A stretch of 64,000 bases of DNA, from NCBI RefSeq assembly GCF_004664715.2, contig NC_051072.1:39923142-39987141 (forward strand), read 5' to 3'. The notes under the pieces are model-generated. The model was not told the origin of the DNA, did no database searches, and saw only the letters and a list, made by a program, of their open reading frames with translations. The first letter of the stretch is position 1. The number at the start of each line of letters is the position of its first letter. The stretch is from Peromyscus leucopus (taxonomy: Eukaryota > Chordata > Mammalia > Rodentia > Cricetidae). Of this stretch, positions 13,109 through 23,215 are shown in pieces. The translations under genes and the position numbers were made by a program.

Positions 13109-13484
13109 TGTTTCCCTGGGATACATTTGAGAGCTGGTGTCTTTTCAAAGAAATCACTTTCATACAACAACAACAGCAAAACTTGTTTGTTTCAACTTAC
13201 AAGCTGTGCAATTGTGTTGTGCTAGTCGCGTCAAAATGGTTACCAATCCTGGCTGTGAATGGCCACAGTACAATCACTGTTTATCAGTGTGGAGGAATGA
13301 AAAGTGACTCTGATATGCCTACTTCTTCCTCCGACTCACCAAGGTTAACAAAGAAGGAAGAGTGCCTGGTTACAAACCTTTATTTTCTTCCACTTAGTTT
13401 TGTCCTGTCATGGGATAAGATAAGGTGCTTAAGTACTCTACTGCTGTGTGACAAATCATTCTCAACTGCAGTCCCTTAAAAAAG
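13109..13484. other. Unique DNA with 123-codon open frame
   Basis: The frame 13108-13479 on the plus strand includes a run of glutamines from (CAA)n at 13165-13174 and no domain that I recognise. It begins at the microsatellite edge and lacks any supporting splice or homology evidence, so it is not called as a gene. Confidence 0.4.
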
Positions 13485-13675
13485 CATTGTCTGCATTAGT
13501 TTGCTTTCCATTGCTGCAGTCAACACCAGGATCAGGAGCAACTTGGGGGAGGAGAGGGATTATTTGGTCAACAGGTTATAGTCAATGGGGGAAGCCAAGG
13601 CAGGAACTCAAGGCAGGAACCTGGAGGCTAGAACTGAAGCATGGGCCACTGAGGAACGCTGCTTAAAAACGTGAC
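13485..13675. mobile_element. Dispersed rodent repeat, family unresolved
   Basis: Contains ttccattgctgcagtcaaca at 13507, gagcaacttgggggaggaga near 13537, and aggcaggaactcaaggcagg near 13597, blocks I remember as a common dispersed rodent repeat. It shares the attgctgtga-aacacca theme with the repeat at 22427. Candidate names are an L1 3' region or an RMER1-type element; I cannot decide between them by eye. Confidence 0.6.
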
Positions 13676-15036
13676 CAATAAAGTTGAACCCAGTCTGATT
13701 TTGCTGTAAGCCTCAGTGCCCCTTCCTTCTTTCCTTGGGTTTACATTTAGAATTCCAGACCCTGAAATATTTGTTCCCTGTCTCAGCCTAACAGACACCC
13801 ATACTGACTTGAACATCGTCATAACAAGGTTACTTTTCATTTGTTCACCATTCTGTCTGCACATATGATGGTGATGGCATATAGAAACCACACACATACT
13901 AAATGAATTAATAGAGTAAATCAGTAATTGTTACTAAATCATTCTATATGTAAAGTAAATATAGCCATGAAAGTTGGGGGGTTGGAATAAACCGGAGAGA
14001 TGATGGATCAATTGGGGAAGACTGGCTTTAATAATTCATATCTCTGCAAACTTGGCTGTTCTCTGTCTACTTTACTAGCTTGCTGTAAACAAGATGTTAT
14101 AATGCATGAAATGACCAATTTATGCAATTTAGGAGAGTCAAGTGTGACAAAAGACAAGAAAGATATCTTTGAAGTCAGAGTGTTAAAATAGATCATGCTA
14201 TTACTAAACACACTGTTTAGTCGGCAGAGAGGCTATGCATGAAGCAAGATACATTGGGGGTTGTTTGAAGGAGTGCATCACAGACAGACGTCTATGTGCA
14301 CTGGTCTGAAGGTGTCAGAGGAAATGCTTTCGTACAGTAAATTGGTTGCCATTTCTATTCTGAAGGCTGGTATCTATGCTCCCTGATTAGAAAACATGTT
14401 ACTGGTCTTGACAAGTACAGGAGGCACTCTGCAGAAAACAGACATGGCAAGGTCCCTGAGTGAAAGGTTTGCATCCAAAGAAAGTCAGAAGGTTTAGCCT
14501 TGTAAATAAATCATTTCCAGCTCCTTGGAAGTAGGGTCATGCAGTCTTCCTTTTCAATCACAATCCTAAGGATTAGGATTCCGATGAACACACAATAAAA
14601 AATAACTAGACAATTTTTATGTTTTTACAACCTATATGTATATAGGTAAAAATGTGGGTATGTGGATGTATCATGTACCATAAACCCTGATCATAAATGG
14701 AAACATGGAAATGGTTCATTTATACACTTTGTCAGGCAATGGAAATGGAATTGACAAATACTTCTGGTTCTTATTTGAGAGTGATTTCTTAAGCAGACAA
14801 CAGATATAAATTAGGACTTCCTGAACTTTTTTTACTTGCAACTCCTGTTCTCCTAAGACACTTCTGTGCATGCCTGAGTATATAGGTATATAAAATAAGT
14901 ATACTAAAAATTTTTGATAATAGTAAATCCTAAAGAGTTATTTAAAAATCATCATTTGAGTATATTTCCTTTCTTAAGCTCTTACCCTTAATACAATATA
15001 TATATAAGTACCAAATCTTTCCAAACATGATTAAGA
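13676..15036. other. Unique non-coding DNA
   Basis: No recognised repeat. Two overlapping antisense open frames at 14000-14211 are mirror images of the same AT-rich stretch and not credible genes. Confidence 0.45.
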
Positions 15037-15234
15037 GGCAGGCAAGATGGCTTAGCAGAGATTCCTGATCTTACAGAAGACACAGGTTTGGTTCCCAGCA
15101 CATACTTTAGGTGGTTCCCAACCACCTGTAACTCCAGTTTCAAGAGATCCTGTGAGCACCTTCACATATATGGTACACATAAACTCATCTAGGTGGACAC
15201 ACATACATATAAATAAAAAATACACTTGATACAT
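15037..15234 (+). mobile_element. B2-type SINE
   Basis: Plus-strand B2/B3 SINE. The tRNA-derived head with a box-A-like caagatggcttagcagaga is at 15044, box-B-like gtttggttcccagcacat at 15086, then the caaccacctgtaactccagt block at 15120, and an A-rich tail with cataaa words at the end. Diverged from consensus by many substitutions. Confidence 0.85.
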
Positions 15235-15468
15235 AATTTAAAATTATTGGAAACACCCTATTAGAGTGGACAATTTTTCTTTCACAAGTCATAAGATTAT
15301 TGAGTGAAATTCTCAGAGCCAAATGTGAGCTGCTTCACTGTGATTTGTTGGCCAAGTAGGGTCATGAAGCTTGGGAAAGAAGACAGCCTATCGCCAATGC
15401 TTTTGGCTGCTCACCAGAAGTAAACAGTAAGAACCTATTGCTGAAGACACCACATTATTTAGTAATTA
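15235..15468 (+). mobile_element. L1-like fragment left of the LTR (tentative)
   Basis: The 18 bp attgctgaagacaccaca at 15437-15454 is identical to L1 sequence at 6948-6965, and the preceding block (cctatcgccaatgcttttgg near 15388) also looks like rodent retroelement 3' sequence. The left edge is not defined. Orientation is opposite to the larger L1 piece right of the LTR. Confidence 0.45.
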
Positions 15469-15923
15469 TGGTGATATTTTATTTGTGCAGAAATGTGATT
15501 TTATTTGTATGCTAATAAATAAAGTTGCCTTGGGGTCAGAGCTAAAAGCAAGCCATTTAGCAGAAGTCCAGAGGTGGTGGCACACACCCTTAATCCGATC
15601 ACATGGCAGCAGAGTCTCTGCGTGTTCAAGGACACAGCCAAGCAGTGATCTGAACCTTTAACCTCAGTACGAACCATAGAGACCTGAAGGTCTGTATAGA
15701 CAGATATTGACGAGGAAGTCATGTGGTTGGGTTTAGAGCCAATGAGAAGGTAGAACAGAAAGGCAATAAAAAGGCAGGTCACAAGGAGAAGCGCTCTCTC
15801 TCTCAGGGGAAGGACAGCAGGGACTGGTAAGCTAAAGGCTAGTGCTCTGATCTCTTGGGCTTTTAACTCTGTATTTGGCTTTGTGTTTCTTATTTAATAA
15901 GACTGTTTAGAATTTTGTCTACA
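15469..15923 (+). mobile_element. Solo LTR of a cricetid-type endogenous retrovirus
   Basis: Starts with TG (tggtgatattttatttgt) and ends in CA (tttgtctaca). A CCAAT box (15739-15743) and a TATA-like aataaaaagg (15765) lie about 25 bp apart in U3, followed by a CT-rich start region at 15793. The 15572-15605 part (ggtggtggcacacaccctta) resembles B1 SINE sequence inside U3. No internal retroviral genes are next to it. The 5-mer agtaa occurs at 15461 and 15924 but is displaced from the left edge, so a target duplication is unproven. Confidence 0.6.
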
Positions 15924-17160
15924 AGTAACAGGACACAGAGAAATCAAGCTGAAACTGAGCTGGAAACATAGCCATTGCTGGCTACCTTTCAAAGTGCTAG
16001 AAGATTCTATGCAGGTTAGTAGAAAGAGACTGTCAGTAAGTCTTATTCTATTGTAGATCTTATTACTGACTTGCCAGGCCACCTATGCTTACTGGTCCAA
16101 TAGTAGAATGACTATTGTATGAGTAACCAGCCACTTTCTGATTGTAATTGAGGCCTGAATGACAGGAGGAAATTCACATCTGGTACTGCAAAACTGTTCA
16201 TAAGCTCACAACTCTAGATGTTATGTACTCAAAGGCAGAGTTAAGGGTGTTGTGTTGCTGAATTGACAAACCATCTAAACATTTATGTTTAATGCTAGTA
16301 TCAACCTTGCTCAGACAAGCATTTCTCAGTGGGTGCTGGTTATTGCAGAGACTCATAACTGGTGTAAGTTTTAAGAATAAGTGACTGTTTAATGATTAGC
16401 TTTAAATGGGACATTTATACTACCCCTCCTCAGTTTAATTAACATCATGAAAGAGGAGTATGGAAACAATGAAATGCTTTGGAACTCTGTTTTCTGGACA
16501 TGACATGGGTGTTGCATTCTTGAAATTTTAGGAACTGTGATTACCTGGAAAAAAAAAACCTGCGTAAGAATGGGCCTGTTAACATTCCATCCTGGAAAGG
16601 TTGGGGGGGTTGGGGAGAGGCTCACAGGCATGACTCCTTCCTAAGGACCAATAGGCAGTGGACAGTGGCTGAGCAGAGAGAGACACTTCATTATTGCAGA
16701 CACTAGAAAACTGCCACTTTATTCCTCTAAATAACCTCTCCTCTGTGCTTGCTGATCCAGACTTAAGTTCAACTAGACAGTTGTTGGTCACCAGAGATAT
16801 AATAATGCCACTGTTGCATTAGGGACGTCATCCTATGCAGGTCATCATTGGAGTTCATAGTCAGTCAGCTGGGTGGGACTATTGGTTGTTTCCTTCCCTT
16901 GGAAGCTTACAGAGCACTTGCTGTTACTATGATAGCTAGTCCTCAGGGAGGAGGCTTCAAAGTCAGATCCAGCTTAGGTTCCCTGGGTCTTATGCCCATA
17001 GTGCATGGTGTCTTCAATGGTAAGGTCTTACCTTTAACCTCTGGGAGGCAACTAAGAGTAACAGCAATAGCCTATTTTGGGGGGTGAGTCTCCTGGATTC
17101 CCCTAAACAACAAAGGGGGTTTCTCCTAGTGTGGTCAGCTCAAGGGTGATATTTCTTTTA
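15924..17160 (-). mobile_element. L1 LINE 3' UTR, minus strand
   Basis: The reverse complement of 16560-17100 matches the rodent L1 3' UTR. For example tggtgtcttcaatggtaagg (17006) is the complement of the taaggt...gaagacacca block, which occurs at 6939-6962 in the plus copy. Other shared blocks include cctccctgag...tag and the accaacaactg segment (7169 versus 16780). The 15924-16560 portion continues the same type of sequence with more divergence. Open frames over it (16389-16791) are non-coding. Confidence 0.7.
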
Positions 17161-17317
17161 AACTATACATACACATAAGGTTTTGTTGGAGAATTCACAC
17201 ACACAGAATACCAATTCTTTGGTATATACAAAATTGTGTGATATATTACAGATAAAAGAAAATTTGCATGCTAACCAAATTTATGTGCAATTTATATCTA
17301 CAAAAACAAATAAACCT
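17161..17317. other. Short AT-rich spacer
   Basis: Nothing recognised; may be further decayed L1. Confidence 0.4.
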
Positions 17318-17635
17318 TAAGACAGAGGAGATGGCCCAGCCAATAAACTGTTTGCATGCAAGCATGAGAACCTGCATTCAATCCCCAATCCCCACATGAA
17401 AAGGCTGGTTATGGAGGCATGTGGACGTAATTCCAGGGCTGGGGAAATTGAAAAAGGGGATCCCTGAGGCTTTCTGGCCAAGCAATCTAGCCTCATTTTC
17501 AAGCTCCACAGTCAGTGAGACAGCTTGTCTCAAAACATAAAGCAGAAAGTGATTGAGGAAGACCCCTGATGCCAACCTATGATCTCTACACACAAGCACA
17601 CACATGCAGACAAACCTGCATGTACACAAAAGATT
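17318..17635 (+). mobile_element. B4-type composite SINE
   Basis: An ID/tRNA-like head (gagatggcccagccaataaa at 17327, then aagcatgagaacctgcattc) is followed by a B1-like part (tggaggcatgtggacgtaat near 17412), a gtcagtgagacagcttgtct block at 17510, and an aggaagacccctgatgccaa tail block with CA-rich end. This head-plus-B1 arrangement is that of the B4/RSINE1 group. Old, with many substitutions. Confidence 0.72.
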
Positions 17636-18059
17636 TAAAAAAGCCTTTTGACACTGTAGGATATAACTAATTAAATGAGAGAGCATATCCAGCTACATTA
17701 GCACTCAATAGTCACATTAACAAATGAAGTGTTCTGAAGAATAACAGTAAAAAAAGAAAAGATATTAATAGTCTTTATTTTCCAGTTACATCCTTGTGTT
17801 TCATATATAAGAGCAGAAATCTTTATATAATGAAAATACCACAGCCTGATCACAACCTGCAATAGTCTTGAATCTAAGCTGACACATTTCAGGAAGCATC
17901 CAATGGCATCCCACATAATGCTGAGCAAAGCACCAAGTGCACATGTATGTTCAGAACCAAGGCTGAGTTGGAGTACTATGATGAGCCAGTACTGCCAGGA
18001 ACCCAATGGAGTCATTGTACATTGGGTATGAATACATTTGTGTACAGAAACTTTTCACT
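17636..18059. other. Unique or decayed sequence
   Basis: No family placed with confidence. An L1 3' UTR may extend back into it from 18060. A 105-codon minus-strand frame (17698-18015) has no recognisable domain. Confidence 0.4.
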
Positions 18060-18322
18060 TTGGCCACATTTTTCATGAGCCTTGCAATCTGTTATGTTGG
18101 ATCATGTGTGTATTTCTTATGTTTTTTTTCTCTTTTTTGTATTCTGTGGTTTTTTTTGTTGTTGTTGTTTGTTTCTTTTCCTGTTTATTTTCTAAAGAGG
18201 AGAGAGAGAAAGAATGTAGAGTGGGTGGGTGGGAAGATGGAAAGATCTGTGAGGAGCTGAGGGAAGGGAAACCATGATCAGAATATATTATATGAAAACT
18301 TCAGTTTTCAAGAAAAAAAAAA
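18060..18322 (+). mobile_element. L1 LINE 3' terminal fragment
   Basis: Ends with the L1-type run gaggagctgagggaagggaa (18252), aaccatgatcagaatatatt (18269), then an A-rich tail at 18310. A T-rich and (GTT)n-containing stretch at 18120-18180 precedes it, as in some rodent L1 3' UTRs. Left edge uncertain. Confidence 0.65.
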
Positions 18323-18406
18323 GAGATAACATACCAGATATTTAAAAAAAATAGCTGTAATGTAAATGGACAATTTCTCTTTAGAAAAAAATTATACGTC
18401 TATTTG

Positions 18407-18408
<2 letters not shown>

Positions 18409-18453
<45 letters not shown>
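18409..18453. repeat. (GT)n microsatellite
   Basis: About 21 GT units abutting the 3' side of an inverted B3 SINE. Confidence 0.97.
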
Positions 18454-18454
<1 letters not shown>

Positions 18455-18628
18455 GGGTGGATGTATATAAATCTAAGTACAGATGTCCTCAGAGTCCTGA
18501 GGGACTGTATCCCCTCAAGCTGGAGTTATGGGCAGTTATGTGTCATCCGACATGGGTGCTGGGGAACCAGTTTGGGTCCTCAAAGGGCAAGGTGTTCTCT
18601 TAAACCACCGTCTATCTTTCTAGCCCCT
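18454..18628 (-). mobile_element. B3/B2-type SINE
   Basis: Minus strand. Read left to right it shows the inverted order: gactgtatcccctcaagctg (18504), gggtgctggggaaccagttt (18555), and the inverted tRNA-like head accgtctatctttctagccc (18607-18626). Its A-rich 3' end has become the GT microsatellite to the left. Confidence 0.8.
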
Positions 18629-18639
18629 AAATACACATT

Positions 18640-19560
18640 TTCTTAAAAAGACATACTTGGGGCTGATAGGTGTACAAAACATGCTCAGTATCAGCAATCA
18701 CCAAGAAATGAACATTCATGAACTATAAAGAACCATTAACTCACACCTGTTAGAATGGCTATTTTTAAAAACATCAAAGATAAGCTGGGCAGTGGTGGCA
18801 GCACGCCTTTAATCCCACCACTTAGGGGGTCGAGGCAGGTGGATCTCTGTGAGTTTGAGGCCAGCCTGGTCTACAGAGTGAGTTTCAGGACAGCCAAAGC
18901 TACACAGAGAAATCCTGTCTGGGAAAAAACAAACAAACAAACAAACAAACAAAAAAAAACCCAGCAACAAAAAACCACATCAAAGACAAATGATTCAAAA
19001 CAAATGTTGACAAGGAGAAAATAGAGTCCTTTTGCACTGTGGGTAAGAATGGAAATTGTATAGCTGTATGGAAAACAGTATGGGGGGGTCCTCAAAAATT
19101 AAAAAAACAGCTACTATATGATTCAAGAATTTCACTCTTGGGAATATGTGCTAAAGAAATGGAATCAGTATTCTGAAGAGATATAAATTTCCATATTTAT
19201 TACAGTAATATTCATGATCATCAAGATATTATTATTTTATCTTCAAAAATTGGCAACTTGTAGTATAAAAACTGTGGGTAAACCTGGAGGCCGTTGTACT
19301 AAGTGAGATAAACTAGTCACAGCATGGCTGGGCAGGGTTCAGTTTAGTGTACATTAGTTTAGTTTGGAGGTATCTGAAAGTCACATTTACAGAAAATAAT
19401 AGATTTGGAGCACTGGCAGAAGGAAATGGGGGATTGAGGCTTAACAGACATAAAACTTCAGTTATGTAAGATGAATATGTTCTAGAGATTGTGTCTACAA
19501 CATTGTACTCAACAACACTCAGCAATCATAGACTACACACTTAAGATGGAAAATTTCAGT
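18640..19560 (+). mobile_element. Old L1 (L1MA-like) 3' end, split by a B1
   Basis: Outside the B1 insertion it reads as L1 ORF2 end: actcacacctgttagaatgg (18740), then after the SINE tatggaaaacagtatggggg (19067), ctcaaaaattaaaaaaacag (19092) and gaaatggaatcagtattctg (19156). The 3' UTR follows, including tacacacttaagatggaaaa near 19534. The frame is destroyed by stops and indels. It is the second old L1 of this type, the first being at 11632. Confidence 0.78.
18784..18976 (+). mobile_element. B1 SINE inserted in the L1
   Basis: Canonical B1 in plus orientation: gctgggcagtggtggcagca (18784), the gcctttaatcccaccactta segment, tgaggccagcctggtctaca (18856), and tail (AAAC)n then A-rich. Flanking direct repeats acatcaaagataa (18771-18783) and acatcaaagacaa (18977-18989) are 13 bp with one mismatch, a clear target-site duplication fixing both edges. 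Inserted after the L1MA copy was in place. Confidence 0.95.
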
Positions 19561-19649
19561 TTCAATGTTCTTTTTCCCTTCCTTACTTTCCTCCCGTTTT
19601 TTTTTCTTTCTTTCCGTGTGTATGAGTGTGTGTTGTGCATATACATGAG

Positions 19650-19962
19650 TGTATGGTTTATATGCCTACGTATGTCTAGGCAGAGATGAGAGCAAACATT
19701 GGGTATCTTCCTCTGTTGCTCTCTGCCCCATGCTTTGAGACATGGCCTCTCACTGAATCAGACGTTCACTGTTTTAGCTAGGCTGACGGTCCAGAAAGCT
19801 CCTAGCATCTACCTATCTTCATTCCCCTATGTTCGAACACAGGCGCGTGAAGTCATGCCAGGTTTTTACATTTCTACATGAGTGACAAGGATTTGAACTT
19901 ATGTCCTCAGGTCCTCATGCTTGTTAAACAAGTATCCCTCTTCACAGAGCCATCTCCCCAGA
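19650..19962 (-). mobile_element. B4-type composite SINE
   Basis: Minus orientation. The right end carries the inverted ID-like head (cctcaggtcctcatgcttgt at 19902, then ccatctccccagat). The middle has gagacatggcctctcactga (19737) and gttttagctaggctgacggt (19772), the inverted B1-like half. Strongly diverged; the B1-like mid-part is partly lost. Confidence 0.75.
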
Positions 19963-20282
19963 TACCAGTGTTCTCACCACCACAAAGTCAAGGAATGAAT
20001 GACCCAGACAATTACCCAGAAAACTAAATTCAATGACCCAGAAAATTAAAAACAACACTAAAGTGTGTTTCAACACTTAATTTTGGTAAATATATTTTGC
20101 ATTTTAGTTGGCCAAATAATTTTTTTAAGATACAGTGCTTCCCATGGCATCATAGGATCATATCAGGAGATACACTGGGAATATGTTTATGTACATCATA
20201 TGGTAAGTACAATGTCAAGACTCTGTAAGTTAAATGAAAAAAAAAGAAAAAATCTTGGAAGACACGTATTAGCATACATTAG

Positions 20283-20284
<2 letters not shown>
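19963..20284. other. Unique non-coding DNA
   Basis: Nothing recognised. Contains a near tandem phrase around tgacccagaaaa (20000 and 20033). Confidence 0.4.

Positions 20285-20323
<39 letters not shown>
20285..20323. repeat. (GT)n microsatellite
   Basis: About 19 GT units. Confidence 0.97.
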
Positions 20324-20324
<1 letters not shown>

Positions 20325-20902
20325 CTAAGATTTTATAAAGACTATACCACACAACAGCATCCAAACAAGTCTAAGTCCCCCATGTGCCCTTAAAACTAGC
20401 TCCCTCAGTCCATGAGGATAACCATTATACTGCTTTCTTACACCAAGCAATCCTTATGTCTCTTCTACACTTTAGGTAACTGGACTCCTAGAGTATTCAT
20501 TCTTTTGTGCTGGCACATTGATGTCTGAGGGAATTATCAGTATGTTTAAATGTAGTACTTGTAGTTTAGTAGTAGTATCTGATTGGTACTAAAACTGTAT
20601 GACCCTAGGGGAATTTCATTATGAATCCTGTGTTTTTGATGGGCAACTAAGTGCTATATAGTGTTGCCATCAAAATTCTTTAGTAGACTTTGAATTAAAA
20701 TTTGTTTGATGTATAGCTACAAAACTAGTATCTGGGAAATAAGCTATGTACTAATAAATACTGCCAGGCAGTTGCTCAAAGCTGATTAACATTGTATATT
20801 CTCACAGAGAGTGACTGAGGGCTTGGGTTGATACATTTTCTTGTCAACACTAGATGTTATCTATTTTATTTTAGCAACTCTTACAAATACATAGTAGCAT
20901 TG
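20324..20902. other. Unique non-coding DNA
   Basis: No repeat recognised before the retroviral remnant. Confidence 0.4.
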
Positions 20903-21900
20903 TGATGGAGGAATGTCTTTTTATATGCTGTGAAAATATGTTGCTCTGACTGGTTTAGTTAGGTAATCTCCGAACACTTCAAAGACCTATAGAATATGGC
21001 ATTTAAAATGTTTTAAAAACTTAGACTTTCTGGACAGTGAGACACATCTGTTCCTGGCAGCACCAATTTACTTCAAAGAGAAAGATGGGCATCAAAGATA
21101 CTCTATATAAAGTTTATCTTCTTCTTCTTGGCAAAAATAGCCATTTGGGTAAGGAACTGTTCTTGCCTGGACTGCTTGACAACATGTTGTATTGACTGGA
21201 CATGCAGGACCCATAGGAAGGTGACCACTGAACTTTGCATGACAAAATGATCCTTTAGGTTCCTGCTTTGCATAAGAAACTGCCAGACATTCTACAGGAC
21301 ACAGAGACAAATCACTGAGAGACTCTATAGACCTATAGGCTGAAAATGAATGCCCCAATACTGCAGAAGAACTTTAGGTGACTGTCCAGGCAGACAGCTG
21401 TCTCTGTCATTCTAGATTTTATAGTTGCTTACAATGTACTTCCTATTTACTTAGGCAATATTATATCCTTCTGAGATCTTTGATGTAGTTGAAGACTACA
21501 TAGTTATTATTTTCCTTGGTTATGATAAAAGATAAACTAGATATGAAACTTTAGACTCACAAATATAGGATAGATAAAATATTTTCTTTAATTTTACAAA
21601 ATACAAATAGACTAGATATTGTAACTGTAATTCTTGCTTGATATATGTAATTTTAGTAGGTTAAAGTTAAAAACCTTCCTTTTGTTTAGAAAGAAAAGGG
21701 GAAGTGATGGGGGAATGTCTTTCTGTATGCTGCGAAAATATGTTGCTCTGGTTGGTTGATATATAAAGCTGTTTGCCCAATGGTGAGGAACAATAGGGTT
21801 AAGCAGGACACTCTAACTAGAGAGAAGGAAGAAGAAAGGCAGAACAGAGAAGATGCTGCCTTAAAAACATCCTCTGATGTTGAAACAATGTAACATTCCT
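20903..21900 (+). mobile_element. Endogenous retrovirus remnant with two partial LTRs
   Basis: A 5' partial LTR start (tgatggaggaatgtcttttt, 20903) and a 3' LTR start (tgatgggggaatgtctttct, 21705) are direct repeats over about 53 bp with a handful of mismatches. The purine run aagaaaaggggaag at 21691-21704 immediately before the second copy is a polypurine tract, the start site of plus-strand DNA synthesis. About 750 bp of decayed internal sequence lies between, with no intact gene (longest frame 88 codons, 21092-21358, minus). The 3' LTR is incomplete or diverged beyond about 21880. Confidence 0.65.
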
Positions 21901-22426
21901 AAGGCTTTAGATACAGTTACTATATTTAGATGTTTGCCCCTATAGTGAGTACATCCCTAGGAGTTCCATAAACATAGTAAGATCAAATTTCATACTGAGA
22001 GCAAAAAAAGCTGTTATTTTTATCTTTTCCTGAATATATTCACAGAACTTAAACATGGTATAGAAATATGTTCACATACAAATATTCCCAAATTTTGTCT
22101 GGCAAAGGATCTTTCAATTTTGTATGACATCATACTATGAACACTGAGCACATATCCTAAAGATGTTTCATTCATTGTTGATAGATGAAAACACTAATGG
22201 TTTCTGCTTATTTTAAATTTCTTACATTTTAGTTCAGAATGATTTTCAATTACTTACCACAAGAATCACCTTATTTGATTTGTACTTCAATTTGCCCAAA
22301 TATTTATTGAACATTAACAAGTGCCAGACAGTGTTATAGACACATGACAAGTATCAGGGAAATATCCATTCTCATCAAGATAAAGGGAAAAACCAGTCTA
22401 GAATAAATTGGAAGTCAGACAGTGTC
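21901..22426. other. Unique DNA with an ancient repeat trace
   Basis: At about 22297-22345 the phrase aaatatttattgaacattaa with agtgccagacagtgttatag resembles an ancient mammalian repeat of the L2/MIR age class, minus strand. The rest is not recognised. Confidence 0.4.
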
Positions 22427-22758
22427 TTAGTTAGGGTTTTCGTTGCTGTGAAGAGACACCATGACCATAGCAACTCTTATAAAGAAAACATTTAATTGGA
22501 TGGCTCAGTTATAGTTTCCGAGGTTCAGTCCATTACCATCATGATGGGGAGCAGGGCAGTGTGCAGACAGATGTGGTGCTGGTAGCTGAGAGTCCTACAT
22601 CTTGCAGGCAACAGGAAGTTGACTGACTGTCACAAAGAAGGAAGCTTTAGCAAAAGAGACTCAAAGCCCACTGGCAGTGACACACTTCATCCAACAAAGT
22701 GACACCTCCTAATAGGACACTCCCTTTGGGGGCCATTTTCTTTCAAACCAACACAGGC
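22427..22758. mobile_element. Dispersed rodent repeat, family unresolved
   Basis: Begins tgtcttagttagggttttcg (22424-22443) and contains gaagagacaccatgaccata (22451), ggttcagtccattaccatca (22523), gtgacacacttcatccaaca (22678) and ends ttcaaaccaacaca. I recognise this as a common dispersed rodent repeat with well preserved sequence, but cannot decide between an L1-derived and an RMER-type element. Related to the shorter copy at 13485. Confidence 0.65.
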
Positions 22759-22879
22759 AATGGTAAGTACTGAAAAAAAGATAAATAAGAGAGCCAGGAA
22801 ATAGTAGAGAATGATGAGAATGCTACATAAGACAGATGGTTAAGGAAAATCTATACATAAAGAACAATTGGACAGTCCA

Positions 22880-23215
22880 TATACATGTACACAGAGGCAT
22901 ATGTGTGCAGGTTCATGTACATGTGCTGGAGGTTTGCACGTGTATAATTAGATGTGCCTGTGGAGGCCAGAGATCAACCTTGGTGGTCATTCCCCAGGAG
23001 CTGTCTATCTTATTGTTTAGAAAGGTTTCTCTGGGACCTGAGGCTCATTGATTCAGCTAGGCTAAATGACTGGTGAGCCCCAGGGGTTTACTTGCCTATC
23101 TCACCTCCCCAGCACTGGAATTACAAGCACCAGCCACTATACTTGATTTTTGTTTGCTTGTGTGTTTTTGTATTTCATGGATGCTGGAGATCTAACTTGG
23201 GCTCTTATGTTTGAA
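22880..23215 (-). mobile_element. B4-type composite SINE
   Basis: Minus strand. A GT/CA-rich left end, then gcctgtggaggccagagatc (22954), attgattcagctaggctaaa (23048), the inverted B1-like cagcactggaattacaagca (23111), and a decayed inverted ID head (gatgctggagatctaacttg, 23180). The right edge runs into imperfect CA sequence. Confidence 0.7.

Noticed and set aside
13108..13479. 123-codon frame with polyglutamine as an exon
   Set aside because: Starts at the edge of the CA/A repeat, has no homology that I recognise, and ends just before a dispersed repeat.
15461..15928. agtaa as the LTR target-site duplication
   Set aside because: The left copy is three bases away from the TG start, so it does not directly flank the element.
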